Positions 33,461-43,593 of a stretch of DNA of 64,000 nt are shown here, one piece after another. Source of the DNA: Ilyonectria destructans (Eukaryota; Ascomycota; Sordariomycetes; Hypocreales; Nectriaceae); NCBI GenBank assembly GCA_020740775.1, contig JAHEWK010000018.1, positions 1,054,001 to 1,118,000 of the forward strand, in the 5' to 3' direction. Both the position numbers and the translations under genes were made by a program. The notes beneath the pieces are model-generated. The model had not been told where the DNA came from and ran no database searches. It saw only the letters and a list, made by a program, of their open reading frames with translations. Numbering within the stretch: the stretch's first letter is position 1; every line of letters starts with the position of its first letter.

Positions 33461-33536
33461 CCGCCGGCCTATTTCCTGATGCAGCTAGCGTTTGTCTGCT
33501 CACATTTAGACCGGCTGTCCGCCGGCCAGTTTCCTA
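33461..33536 (+). promoter_or_regulatory. Two direct repeats CCGCCGGCC-NN-TTTCCT upstream of the amidase
   Basis: Copy 1 is at 33461-33477 (CCGCCGGCCTATTTCCT). Copy 2 is at 33519-33535 (CCGCCGGCCAGTTTCCT), spaced 58 bp start to start. CGG/CCG half-sites are typical targets of Zn2Cys6 regulators, one of which is encoded at 36135. The link is inference. Confidence 0.5.
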
Positions 33537-33562
33537 TTCCGCACCTTTTGTTAAACCCGACA

Positions 33563-33577
33563 CCGGCATATTGCCGG
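33563..33577 (+). promoter_or_regulatory. Palindrome CCGGCA-TAT-TGCCGG upstream of the amidase
   Basis: Perfect inverted repeat of 6 bp arms around TAT. It lies 93 bp upstream of the TATA box of the amidase gene, and its core repeats the CCGGC word of the two direct repeats just upstream. Candidate dimeric regulator site. Confidence 0.5.
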
Positions 33578-33669
33578 CTGTAGCTAAAACAGGGTTGGGC
33601 TTTGGGACGCGTCCTTGTTGGTTAATGAGACATGGTACACAGTCAATGATGAGTCCTTTACACAATATC

Positions 33670-33677
33670 TATAAATA
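33670..33677 (+). promoter_or_regulatory. TATA box of the amidase gene
   Basis: TATAAATA at 33670-33677, 76 bp upstream of the ATG at 33753. A canonical sequence at a canonical distance. Confidence 0.55.
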
Positions 33678-33752
33678 TGAGCCCAGTGAACAGTGCCAGT
33701 AGCTTCTTCCCCTCACTCTCCACACTACAGACATCTTTCTATTCAAGAGACC

Positions 33753-35744
33753 ATGGCTTCACAATCCTCTATCACTTCATCCTCCGGGGACTGGCAAATC
33801 CGGGCGGCGGAGAAACGTGCCAGTTGCCAGAAGGCTATACCCGAAGCGTGGATTCTCTCATCGTCGCTCCTTGAAAGTTTGCCCGACCGATCGGAGTTGT
33901 CCAAGACCAAGACCAACCTGATGTCGTTGGAAATACCCCGCCGCTCCGGCATATTGACAGAGAGGAAACTCCAGATTACCGAGTCGTACACTGTGTCGAA
34001 ATTACTTGAGAGTCTTGAGTCAGGCAATTTGACATCTGCCGAGGTTACGTTGGCTTTCTCCAAACGAGCTGCAATTGCCCAGCAACTGGTAAGCACATGA
34101 GGCTGGGGCTCACCCTGTAGTTGGGTTTCGTTTTGCTGACTGCTAAAACAGACAGGTTGTTTGACGGAAACTTTCTTCCAACAGGCGCAAGAGAGAGCAC
34201 AATACCTAGACGACTTACGCGGTAAGGGTAGGCTGGTAGGCCCCCTTCACGGTCTCCCGGTTAGCATCAAAGACACATACCATGTCAAAGGTACACAGGC
34301 GACCGTCGGTGTGGTTGCGTTCCTGGATCGGACCTCGAAGGAGAATTCCGCCTTGGTAGACATTCTGCTCGGGCTAGGAGCGGTCCTCTACGTCAAGACT
34401 AATGTGTCGCAGATGTTGATGGTATGTTCATAGTGTAATTCTTCGCACAGCAAAGATTTCTAACCAACCTAAAGTCGGCGGATTCAGACAACAACATCTT
34501 TGGTCGTGTGTTGAACCCTTGGAATACAATGCTTGGGGCGGGGGGGTCGAGCGGTGGAGAGGGCGCCCTTGTTGCATTCCGGGGATCGCTGCTTGGGGTT
34601 GGCACGGATCTTGCGGGTAGGTCGCTTTTGACAAAGGTCTCTATACTCTGCCACACAGTAACTCATTTCTAAATCTAGGGTCCATTCGGATTCCGTCCCT
34701 GTGTTGTGGAACATACGGGTTCAAACCATCAGCTGGTAGAATTGCCTTCGGAGGTCAACAAATGCCGGACAACTTGGGCTTAGGAGCCATCGTGGCATCT
34801 GCGGGCCCTTTGACCAACGACATGGAGTCTCTCGGTATTTTTATGAAAGCTGTCATCGACACAAGACCTTTTCGCCTCGATGCGACAGTCATTGACGTAC
34901 CGTGGAGAGCCATCGACGGACCGCCTGGGCCGAAGCTGCGCCTGGGGCTCCTTCCCGAAAACCCACTCTTCCCCCTCCATCCACCAGTAAAGGAGACGAT
35001 GGAAAAGGCAGTTCAGATACTGCAGTCGCACGGCCATGATGTCGTAGCGTTGGACGCGGCCGAATGCCAGGTGGCGGCGGCGGGTGAGGTGGCAAGGGGG
35101 ATTCTCACCTTGGACAAGACGTGGGCCAAGAGCATTAAATCCAGCGGGGAGCCGTTCATCCCATCATTAAGGGCCATGGGTAAAGAATTGAGGGATATAG
35201 AACTGAGCTTCCTACCGGATCTAAGCGATATGGATGGGCTCCAGAGGTTTGAAACATTGCAGACCAAACGAGCAGAGATCACGGAGGCTTGGCGGAAGCT
35301 CTGGGTCAAGCACCAACAGGATGCTGTGATTTCGCCGGTGGCACAAAACACGGCAGTTGAACATGATGCGTTTAGCTACCCGGCATATACGGCTTTCTTG
35401 AATCTTCTCGACATAAGTTCTGTTCGCCGAAGAACCCTAGCGGACCCCGAAGTGTGGCTAATGGCAAATAACAGTACCCGGCATGCGTCATACCCTTCAG
35501 CAAAGCGACGACAAGTGGGATGGGATTTACCAAGAAACCAGGACAATGTGCCCCTGCATGTAAGTTATCCCGAGACGAGAGTGCGCTAGACCCGAGTGAC
35601 GGCTAATTGCGGATGTAAGACAAACCAGAGGTGGTGGAAGGGGCCCCCTGCTCGATCCAGGTATTCACCAGTCGGATGCGTGACGAGGAGTGTCTAGCCA
35701 CGGCGGGGATTATTGATTCGTGCCTAAGGGAGGCTTTGGATTGA
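33753..35744 (+). CDS. Amidase-signature-family amidohydrolase
   Basis: Predicted 566-aa amidase in six exons: 33753-34088, 34152-34421, 34475-34616, 34679-35421, 35475-35559, 35620-35744. The Ser-cisSer-Lys triad is visible: Lys about 152 (LPVSIKDTY), the GGSSGGE block (about 225-231) and the nucleophile Ser about 251 (TDLAGSIRIP). The C-terminal end needs two introns that a plain open frame hides. The frame runs on to 35589, but splicing at 35422-35474 and 35560-35619 gives YPACVIPFSKA and PEVVEGAPCSIQVF, the conserved end of fungal amidases. The donor GTTCGC at 35422 is weak but is the one that keeps frame. Such enzymes hydrolyse amides such as acetamide or more complex substrates. The substrate is unknown. 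Followed 390 bp later by a Zn2Cys6 regulator. Confidence 0.88.
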
Positions 35745-36134
35745 GGTCTCGACGATGCTGGGTGTATTTGCACGTGAGATAGGAAGTAGGCCGTGTTATG
35801 ATGCTGCTCGGGCAATTGAGGCTCTATTTCGCGTAACCTCGTATAGCAATAAAAGACAGCTGTAAATGATTATTGTTGATTTGGATAGCCCAGAAAAAGT
35901 CGGGAACTCAACATCGCCAAGCGTTAACCGTGACTTGTATATCTGCCCTTCCGACATCCACCAACATATAAGCAGGAGAACGTCTGAAGAAACGAAGTGG
36001 GCCATAATAAGCGCACGTGAAGACGAAATTGGTGTTTAGGTGCTGGAAATTAGCCGAGCACTCCCTAGAAGCCTCGATGGAACCCCCACCGCCACAAATC
36101 ATTAGCACCACCCAGCAATTAAACATCGTCCAAC
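35745..36134. other. Spacer between amidase and regulator genes
   Basis: 390 bp in tandem orientation, expected to contain the amidase 3' UTR and the regulator promoter. The CCGGC motifs of the amidase promoter are not repeated here. Confidence 0.45.
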
Positions 36135-37511
36135 ATGTATTCGTGGACGATCAACGGCGAATCGCAATTACCGCGAGCATGCGACCGATGTCATACCATT
36201 AAGGAACGCTGTGTATGGCTGGAAACCAAGACGCAATGCCAGCGCTGCTCGCGCCTACAGCACGTTTGCGAAACAAACAGGCCGACGGGTAGACCAGGGC
36301 GGAAGCCTGGAAGACGACGGGGAGACGGTCGACCAGTCAAGAATCACACTAACACACGCAATAGTTATCACGCGGGTATCCCGAAGAGCCTTTCTACATC
36401 AGCTCATGTCCCGACTGACGAGCGGTATCTCCTCCAGCGCATGCTATCTCAGGGCCGTTTGCTGGGCCCGTTTTCGATAACCTCCAGCTTCTGCGAGCCC
36501 ACGCGCAAGCAAGTCATACCGCATTTACTGCTGTCGAACACGCTACATGACGCGCTTCTCGCGTGCGCAATCTCATGGGTTGGTGATGTAGACATCCAAG
36601 CCAACCCAGGCCGTCTGAGCACATGTTATCAATATGCCTCCTCGGCTCTGGCCACGCTGGCATCGCTACAGGTCACCAACTCCGAGACCATGGCTGACTG
36701 TCTCATGCTCGGTTCCATTGTTGTGACGTTTGCGGTAAAGTTACGCGTCAACGACATATCCGCCATTTCCGGCCGGACGTTGGGCCTTATTGCGCCCGTC
36801 TACGCCGCCTGCGACCCGGTGCGATGCGAGCCGCTGGTATTTCTGAGCTGCATGGTCATGTGGGAGATTGGAGGCTGCCTTTTCCACTGCGAGGTACCCT
36901 CATTGCGCTTCAAGCCGCCGACGAAGGCATACGTCGACCGCCATGTCGGGCTATGTGGTACTCTCCTGCCGCTGTTTTATGACATCTGCGAACTGAGCCA
37001 AACGCTGGCACACGCCGATAAAGATGACACGGATGTCATAAAGTCAATCGATGCGCTGGAACAGACAGTGCAGGGGTGGCAGCCTGTGGTGCCGGAAGGG
37101 TTTATCACTAGTTTTCAAGCGGTAGAAGTCGCCCACATGCTCCGTCAAGCGCAGGTCATGCGATTAGCGGCACTTCTAGTGATGCACCGCCTTCGATGTC
37201 CGTTTGGTTTGACAGATGCACCAGCGCAGGCCTTGTCAATGGCCATCTTAAGCCAGCTTGAAATGGCCTTTATTGTTACTAAGGAGCCCGTCAGATGCGT
37301 CACGCTAGCGCTGTTGGTAGCCTGTCTCGAGCTGAAGGGCGATGGGCGTCGGGAGTGGCTCCCTCAAGTTGCCGTATTCTCGGTCTATTCACCTGAGTTT
37401 GGGAAACATGTCGAAGGCACGTTGACGTCGTTTTGGGCGGCATTGGATTCCGTCGGGACCATCTCGTGGTGTGATTTGGCTACGTTGGGGTTTTCCTTTT
37501 TACGGAATTAA
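36135..37511 (+). CDS. Zn(II)2Cys6 transcription factor next to the amidase
   Basis: Single-exon frame of 458 aa starting MYSWTINGESQLPRACDRC. The binuclear zinc cluster is at the N-terminus with spacing C-x2-C-x6-C-x8-C-x2-C-x6-C (CDRCHTIKERC, then CQRCSRLQHVC). A basic linker rich in Arg/Gly/Pro (GRPGRKPGRR) follows, as is usual next to the DNA-binding domain. The remaining 350 residues are mostly helical. They do not show a clear Fungal_trans signature but fit the shorter C6 regulators with a central fungal-specific domain. Position directly downstream of the amidase makes it a candidate local regulator. That is inference. Confidence 0.88.
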   Translation: MYSWTINGESQLPRACDRCHTIKERCVWLETKTQCQRCSRLQHVCETNRPTGRPGRKPGRRRGDGRPVKNHTNTRNSYHAGIPKSLSTSAHVPTDERYLLQRMLSQGRLLGPFSITSSFCEPTRKQVIPHLLLSNTLHDALLACAISWVGDVDIQANPGRLSTCYQYASSALATLASLQVTNSETMADCLMLGSIVVTFAVKLRVNDISAISGRTLGLIAPVYAACDPVRCEPLVFLSCMVMWEIGGCLFHCEVPSLRFKPPTKAYVDRHVGLCGTLLPLFYDICELSQTLAHADKDDTDVIKSIDALEQTVQGWQPVVPEGFITSFQAVEVAHMLRQAQVMRLAALLVMHRLRCPFGLTDAPAQALSMAILSQLEMAFIVTKEPVRCVTLALLVACLELKGDGRREWLPQVAVFSVYSPEFGKHVEGTLTSFWAALDSVGTISWCDLATLGFSFLRN

Positions 37512-38273
37512 TTATAATTGCAACCTGTTACCAAGGACTAGTTCAAATGACATATTTTCCATCCAAGCATGAAGTGTCCTCCGGAAAATTGAGGATGATG
37601 TGACCTCATCAATACGTGTTAACAGTGACACGCCGAGTCGAGCGAGGGATCGGCACTATAGTGACATGATCGTAAAGATTTTGTTCAGTCACCTATGGGA
37701 AAGTTTGTTATCCCTCATTCTGCTTTACGGTTTGCTACTATGCATTGTTCGTCTGGTTGTTGATCTGGTCGGGGCGGGCATCTATGGCAAAATGAAGTAT
37801 GTCTAGTCAATCTCCCCCTCGGGTATCTCAGGGGATCCAGTATTCTGTATTCGGAGTGTTAAGGCGGCGCCATCTATCAATTATGTAGCCATTCTTTGGA
37901 GGCGGTCGGCAAATCTGTATTGTGGTAATAGTAATTGTGCACATTCGGTAAATGTGAATTGTTAAGTGAACACATATTTCTTTGCCTCTATAAGTATGGA
38001 AAGGTTGATATTCATCAACGATTCATCATTCTTTTTGAGGAGGTTATATGAAGTCATTAGGATCTGCTTAGGCGCACCCATCCTTGCGGCAATTTTGACA
38101 CGTATCTTGTACGACCGTGATTGTGGCTGCGTGAGTCTGCCTGCATGTTGGTTGGTGGCCTCGTTGCAGCCTCATCTGCTGACTTGGCCAAGTTCCATCC
38201 CCGCTTCAAATCTCACTCTGCCTTCATCAAACAACAACGAGAGCAAATATTTTCCTGGAGACCCGATGCCTCG
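37512..38273. other. Intergenic region upstream of the STAND gene
   Basis: Only short frames. One 68-codon frame (37600-37806) has a hydrophobic segment but no other support. The frame of the STAND gene is open upstream to 38121, so its true start could lie a little before 38274. Confidence 0.4.
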
Positions 38274-41200
38274 ATGAGTTCTCTCCCGGATCTGTGGGCG
38301 GAGGCCTTTAAGGCTCTGGAGCCGAAAACACAGTCGCGGCTGAGCGAACTTCACGGCGGCCCGCTAAGAGGGGCTAAGGGAATTAAACAAATCATCGACT
38401 CTGCCCAACAAAAAGAGACTAACTACCGGAAGAAGTTTGGGACGTTCAAGATCGGCAAACGCAAAGTGGAGCTCGGGATTTGCTTCCGCAATATTGTCAG
38501 TTGGCTTAACAAGTTCAAGGAAGTTGGTGACACTATCGTGCAATATGACCCGGGTCATGCCGCACTACCATGGGCTTTATTCCGGTTCATCTTGCAGGTA
38601 AGGAATATCCTTCTACATGACATAAGTACAGATCATATCTCCGAGGACCTTCTGACATTAGTAATAGGCTGCGACCGTTCACCTGCAAGATATGGAAAAT
38701 ATCCTGGAAATTCTCGAAACGACTTCTCGCCTAGTCTACCACGGCCGTGTGCTTGAAGTCATCTACACCCCAGCCACTATGGACGTACAAGAGCCACTAG
38801 CACAACAGTCACTTGATCTACTGAACAAGCATCTGGTCGCACTGTACACGCTTATCCTGAGAAACCTCGAGTATTGCTACTCCAAGCCAAAGCAACACAC
38901 AATTCGCCGCGGCATCACGGGCATTTTCAAGCCCACAGAAACTCAAGACCTCCTTGATGAACTTGAGAAACAAGAACGCCTTATACTCCTTGAGGCAGAG
39001 GCCTGCAGGGGGTTGCTAGGTCACCAGGCTTCAGCTCAGTTACTGTCTCACCTCGATGACCTCTTGTCTTTCTATCAGGACCTGGATCGAAAGGTGGTTG
39101 CAGCAGCCACCGAAATCCACCGGATGCTTGTATCTGTTGGTGAACGAGAAAAGCGTGAGACGCTCGAGTATATCTCGAACATTCGATACCAATCACACCA
39201 CAGCAACGTCAGCAATCAAAGAACAAAGAAGACTTGTGAGTGGATTTTAGGAAAGAAGAGATTCAAGGAATGGTGTGATGGACAGTCTTCATCGGTAATA
39301 TTGCTAAATGGATATGGTAAGTCAACGCACGCAAGCCGGAAGCGAATACTATTGCTAATGAGATGAAGCCGGTGCTGGAAAGACATTCCTTGCTTCAAAA
39401 GTGATTGACCACGTCAACAAGGTGAAGCAATCTGGCCAGGCCATGGCCTATTTCTATTGCAAACGGGATGATGAAACACGACGAAATCCACAGGGAATAC
39501 TCCGCAGCTTTATTCGACAGATCGCATCGATTTCGCACCACGATGACATGGTCCATGAGGCAGTCCAAGGGCTTCGGAATACGCTCGAAAAAGACAAGTG
39601 CGCAGATTTGGACATTCCTACATGCCAGCGCATATTGACCACGCTCATTCGCTCATATTCGTCAACGACCTTCATCTTGGACGCTCTAGATGAATGCGAT
39701 GATGAACCATGTTCCGAATTGATGACGGCTCTGCAAACTTTGATGGCACAGTGCAGCTGTCTCAAACTCTTCATCTCGAGCCGGCCCGACAGAGACATCC
39801 AACGCTATTTCGGGTCGCAACCTCTCATTAAAATACAGGCAACAGACAATCGGGAAGATATTGGAAAATATGTCCAAGAAAGGCTATCCAAGGATCGTCG
39901 CTGGGAGGGTGTGTCTGCCGAACTCCGGGAAGAGATTCAAAGTGAAATGCTTGAGCGGAGCAACGGCATGTTCCAATGGGCTGCTCTTCAAATGTACCAA
40001 CTCTCGCGACTAAAGATAAAAACCGAAGAAAGCATCCGAGAACGACTGGGCCATCTTCCGGATGGTCTCACAGCCACATACGACCAAATATGGAAAACTA
40101 TCGACAACTTGGACCCCTACAACAGGCGGCTTGCGTATCGCGCATGTCAATGGGTATTATGTGCCATGCGATCGTTGGATACCGAAGAGCTTGCCGCAGC
40201 AATCTTACTTGACCAGGAAAGTGACGACAGAGATAAGATCAACCCCGTCCTCAATAAGGAGGACATTCTCGATCTCTGTGAGAATCTCCTGACTACGCAA
40301 AAATGGGAGCAAGGCGGTGCCAAAGGATACACATGGACTTTCTGCCACTTGTCCGCGAGAGAGTACTTCGAAAAAAGAATATGTGACGAGCTTCAATCAC
40401 ATAGATTCGTCGCGATGGCATGTTTGAAATACCTCACTACGATAGACTACGACGAAGTTTACATGAATATGCCAGTTCAAGATTGGCCACGCTTCCTGTC
40501 AGCGGACACTCTCAATTGGCCAATCGCACAATATATCAGAACTTTCGGTCTTCGTCACGTTGCGACACAAGACAAAGTTCATGTCTTAGAGAGCGACAGA
40601 TTCATGGTCCTTTTGAAACGCTTTTTTGGATCTATGCAGAGTGGAAGTCATGCCTACCAGGCCTGGGCCTACAATTCGAAGATGTCAGGCATTTGGAGAA
40701 ACCAAAAGTGTTCGTCTCCCGTCTATGCACTGTGTAAATTCGGGATTTACAATCTTCTATCCGAATGGCGTGAGGATCCCGAAATTGATCTCAATGTTTG
40801 TGATAGCTTTGGGGAATGCCTCTTGTCGTACGCGATCAGTTCCAGAGCGGAACCCATTTGGCGCTTCTTGCTCTCCAACAACGTCAACCTCGAGAATGGT
40901 TACCCCCCGCCTTTAATTTGTGCCATCCGGTGCAATTACACAGATGCATTCAACGCTCTCATTGCGGCAGGGGCTGATGTTGACGTGAGCTGTGACCGCG
41001 GTCAATCTGCACTCATGCTGGCTGTACAGCTCCTCCCTACTACGGCTCCTAAAATACCCGCGCAGTTAACCTTTGTCCAACGCTTGCTGGACGAAGGGGC
41101 TAATCCAAACTCACTTGGAAACGTCCTCAGCCAAGCCATATATGGAAAAAGAAAAGATGTTATCGAGATGCTCTTGGAGGCAGGTGCGAGACCTACCAAA

Positions 41201-43087
41201 ATATTGTGGGCGTTGTTTAACGCCGTCTGGTCCAATGATGCTCCTCTCGTCCGACTTTGGATTGGGAAAGGTGCCGCTGCGAAGTATCTCAACCACATCG
41301 GTCAGACCTCAGAACTCACCCCGCCATTCCCTGCGATGAGCAACAGACCTGCGACCAACTTAGCTTTACTGCAGGACGCTGCAGAGTTTTCCTCAAAAGA
41401 AGTGGTCGAAATTTTGCTGGATGCTGGGGCTGAAGTGAACATGGTGGTAGAAAATTCTAGATTCGGTACGGCCCTAGCAGCGGCGGTGAGACATGCTTTG
41501 CCTGAACGGCATAGCATCTTGAAGCTTCTGCTGAAAGCTGGCGCCGACGCGAACTTGAGCGATGGGCTGTGCAGCCCGCTAACCCGGGCAGTTGCTTCTT
41601 ATGACATAGAGGCTGTCCAAATATTGCTGAATGCTGGGGCGAAGCCAAACCAGGTTTTCCACCGTTGTGTTCATGGGGAAGACACTTCCAATTGGGCCAC
41701 TTTCAGGAACGTTCCGAATGATAACTATCACCGATATCCATGGACTCCTATCGCAGTGGCACCGACGGCTCTTTGTGGCGCCGTAGACAGCGGTAACCAT
41801 GCTCTCGTTGAGTTGCTCCTGAAGGCTGGGGCGGACCCCAACCTGGGCCCTCACCGCGAGTGCACCGAATGTTCGTACTTGCCTTGGAAATACCCTGTAC
41901 TGCCTTCCAGTCCATGGGTCGCACGTCGAGCAAGAAATCAATGGCTAAGTCCCCTACTCATCGCTACCAAGCACAATGATATTGGTCTTTCCAAGATCCT
42001 CTTGCGTGCCGGGGCTGACCCGAACGCCATCCCTGAGGGTAATTCATCTATCAGCGCACTCGCTGTGGCTGCTTTCAACGGGTATTTGAATCATTGCAAG
42101 TTCTTGATGGATGCCGGGGCCAATCTCAACCTACCATCCCATGCATGCTTTCGAAACGTGTTGTTTGCCGCCATCTCTGGATGCGAAGACCACAAGACAT
42201 CTGAGCTATGGTCAGGCAGCCAAAGTTCTTCCAGAGGAACAAACCATTTCGAACTGGGATCTGGATCTGGACAAGCGATTACGTCTGGACAAGTGACTGC
42301 GTCTGGACACAACACGGAGTTTGAATATGACTCGGAGTCTGATATATCAGATTATGTCGGAGAGTCAAGTTTAGGTTCGGAATACGATTCTGAAGACGAG
42401 AATCTCGGCGAGGACAGAGTCGATGAAGAATCATATTCCGCGGTCATTTTACTGTTTATGCAGAAGGGAATGGAACTCCCAATGCCGATTTACTCGAGCA
42501 TTGGCACTGTGGCCTTGGGTTACTATCGGAAAACAGGAGAATCCTTCCACGCGGGATCGGTTTGTGCATTCCATCTGAGCGGCCAATTCGACCAGTTCAA
42601 ATGGCTAGCTCCTGATTGGTTTCGCATTCTATGGGCTCTCGAGACGAGTCCGTCGCCCCGACCTCCTCTCCGCTCAAAACTTCGGCAGTGTGGGTTTCCC
42701 CGACCTCTCCCTCTTTCCGTGCTTCTCGTCCTGAGGTTTAGATCTCCCGCGAAGCAGCGGATTGCGTGGGCCGCAACCATCGCGATCAACGGGGACTGTT
42801 CGACTACTAGATTTGGAAAGTATAGGGTTCAGCTGCGCCAAAGATCAGAGCCTGTGACGGACAAATGGAAAGTCATCGTGTCAAACAGCCTAGGATCTCC
42901 AGATCATGGTTCATCGACGACTCTGGAGGTGGCAGAACTGAAGAGTTCTAAAGTGAGTTCTGGCAGGAAGGCGGAATGGGGATGGAGGAACGGGGATGGG
43001 AGTATTATTTCATTCCAGGCCAGGAAGTTCCTTTGGTTGTTGGCTGCCCTAGTTGCGCTCTCCGCATGGGCATGGATGTCAATGTAG
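38274..43087 (+). CDS. STAND-type NACHT-ankyrin protein (NLR-like) with C-terminal membrane segment
   Basis: 1563 aa, exons 38274-38597, 38668-39316, 39369-43087. The second intron falls inside the Walker A motif, so splicing creates GYAGAGKT (about residues 215-222). Order of parts: a fungal STAND N-terminal domain (GHAALPWALFRFILQ and helical region); NACHT NTPase with Walker B-like FILDALDECDD (about 318-328) and SSRPDRDI sensor; a winged-helix-like part (LDPYNRRLAYRACQWV); about nine ankyrin-type repeats (about 725-1155, consensus LLLKAGADPN); a very acidic Ser/Asp/Glu stretch (about 1165-1235); and a final hydrophobic helix FLWLLAALVALSAWAW. Fungal NLR-like proteins control incompatibility and biotic responses. 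The ligand is unknown. The ATG at 38274 is a conservative choice; the frame extends 51 codons upstream. Confidence 0.9.
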
Positions 43088-43593
43088 GTTGATTCTACAG
43101 TTGGGAGATGTTGTTAGTGTTCAGCCGCGGGAGATTTCTGTCCCATTTCTACCATTTTAAAAAAAAATTAATTGCTTTCATCAGTTGGACTCTTTGTACA
43201 CCCTCTCGCCACCATGTACAATCTGGACGTCAGTATGTGGATGGACATAGCTTCCATTTGATTGGCTGACATGAGGATCCAGCTGCTTTCGTTGCTCCGC
43301 CGTCTCGGCGGAAGAGACGTGGAGGAAAAAGCGGGTCCGCAACGAGCATCTTCCGGGATCTGGATATCGCTAACAAGGCAACCTCCCACCATCATGGCCT
43401 AAAGTACACACTCCGTCCAGCGGCACGCGTTCGACCGTATCGGAACTATTTCTTGTTTCTCTACGCACCTTTTCGGCCACTCGGCAACCGAAAGAAGAGT
43501 TGCCGATCAGGTCCGTGGCCGGGCGGGGCATCATCCCGACGAGACCAGCAAGTTACCAACTACCAGGGAGTTTACTACGCAGCACCGCCGAGT
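43088..43593. other. Spacer upstream of the Zn2Cys6 regulator
   Basis: Contains an A/T run near 43158 that may mark the 3' end of the STAND transcript. The regulator frame is open back to 43453 without an ATG, so an upstream exon or a long leader is possible. Confidence 0.4.

Larger units (their letters stand above)
32617..33752. promoter_or_regulatory. Divergent promoter region of HET gene and amidase gene
   Basis: 1.1 kb between the HET start (32616, minus) and the amidase start (33753, plus). The amidase-proximal 300 bp contain ordered repeats, a palindrome and a TATA box, listed separately. No gene was recognised in the rest. Confidence 0.45.

Noticed and set aside
35475..35589. Apparent frameshift at the 3' end of the amidase (frame runs on to a stop near 35589 with loss of family similarity)
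   Set aside because: Two introns with CTAAT branch points restore YPACVIPFSKA and the conserved C-terminus, so no frameshift is needed.
37600..37806. 68-codon frame with a hydrophobic segment
   Set aside because: Too short, no conserved feature, no clear promoter; could be chance.
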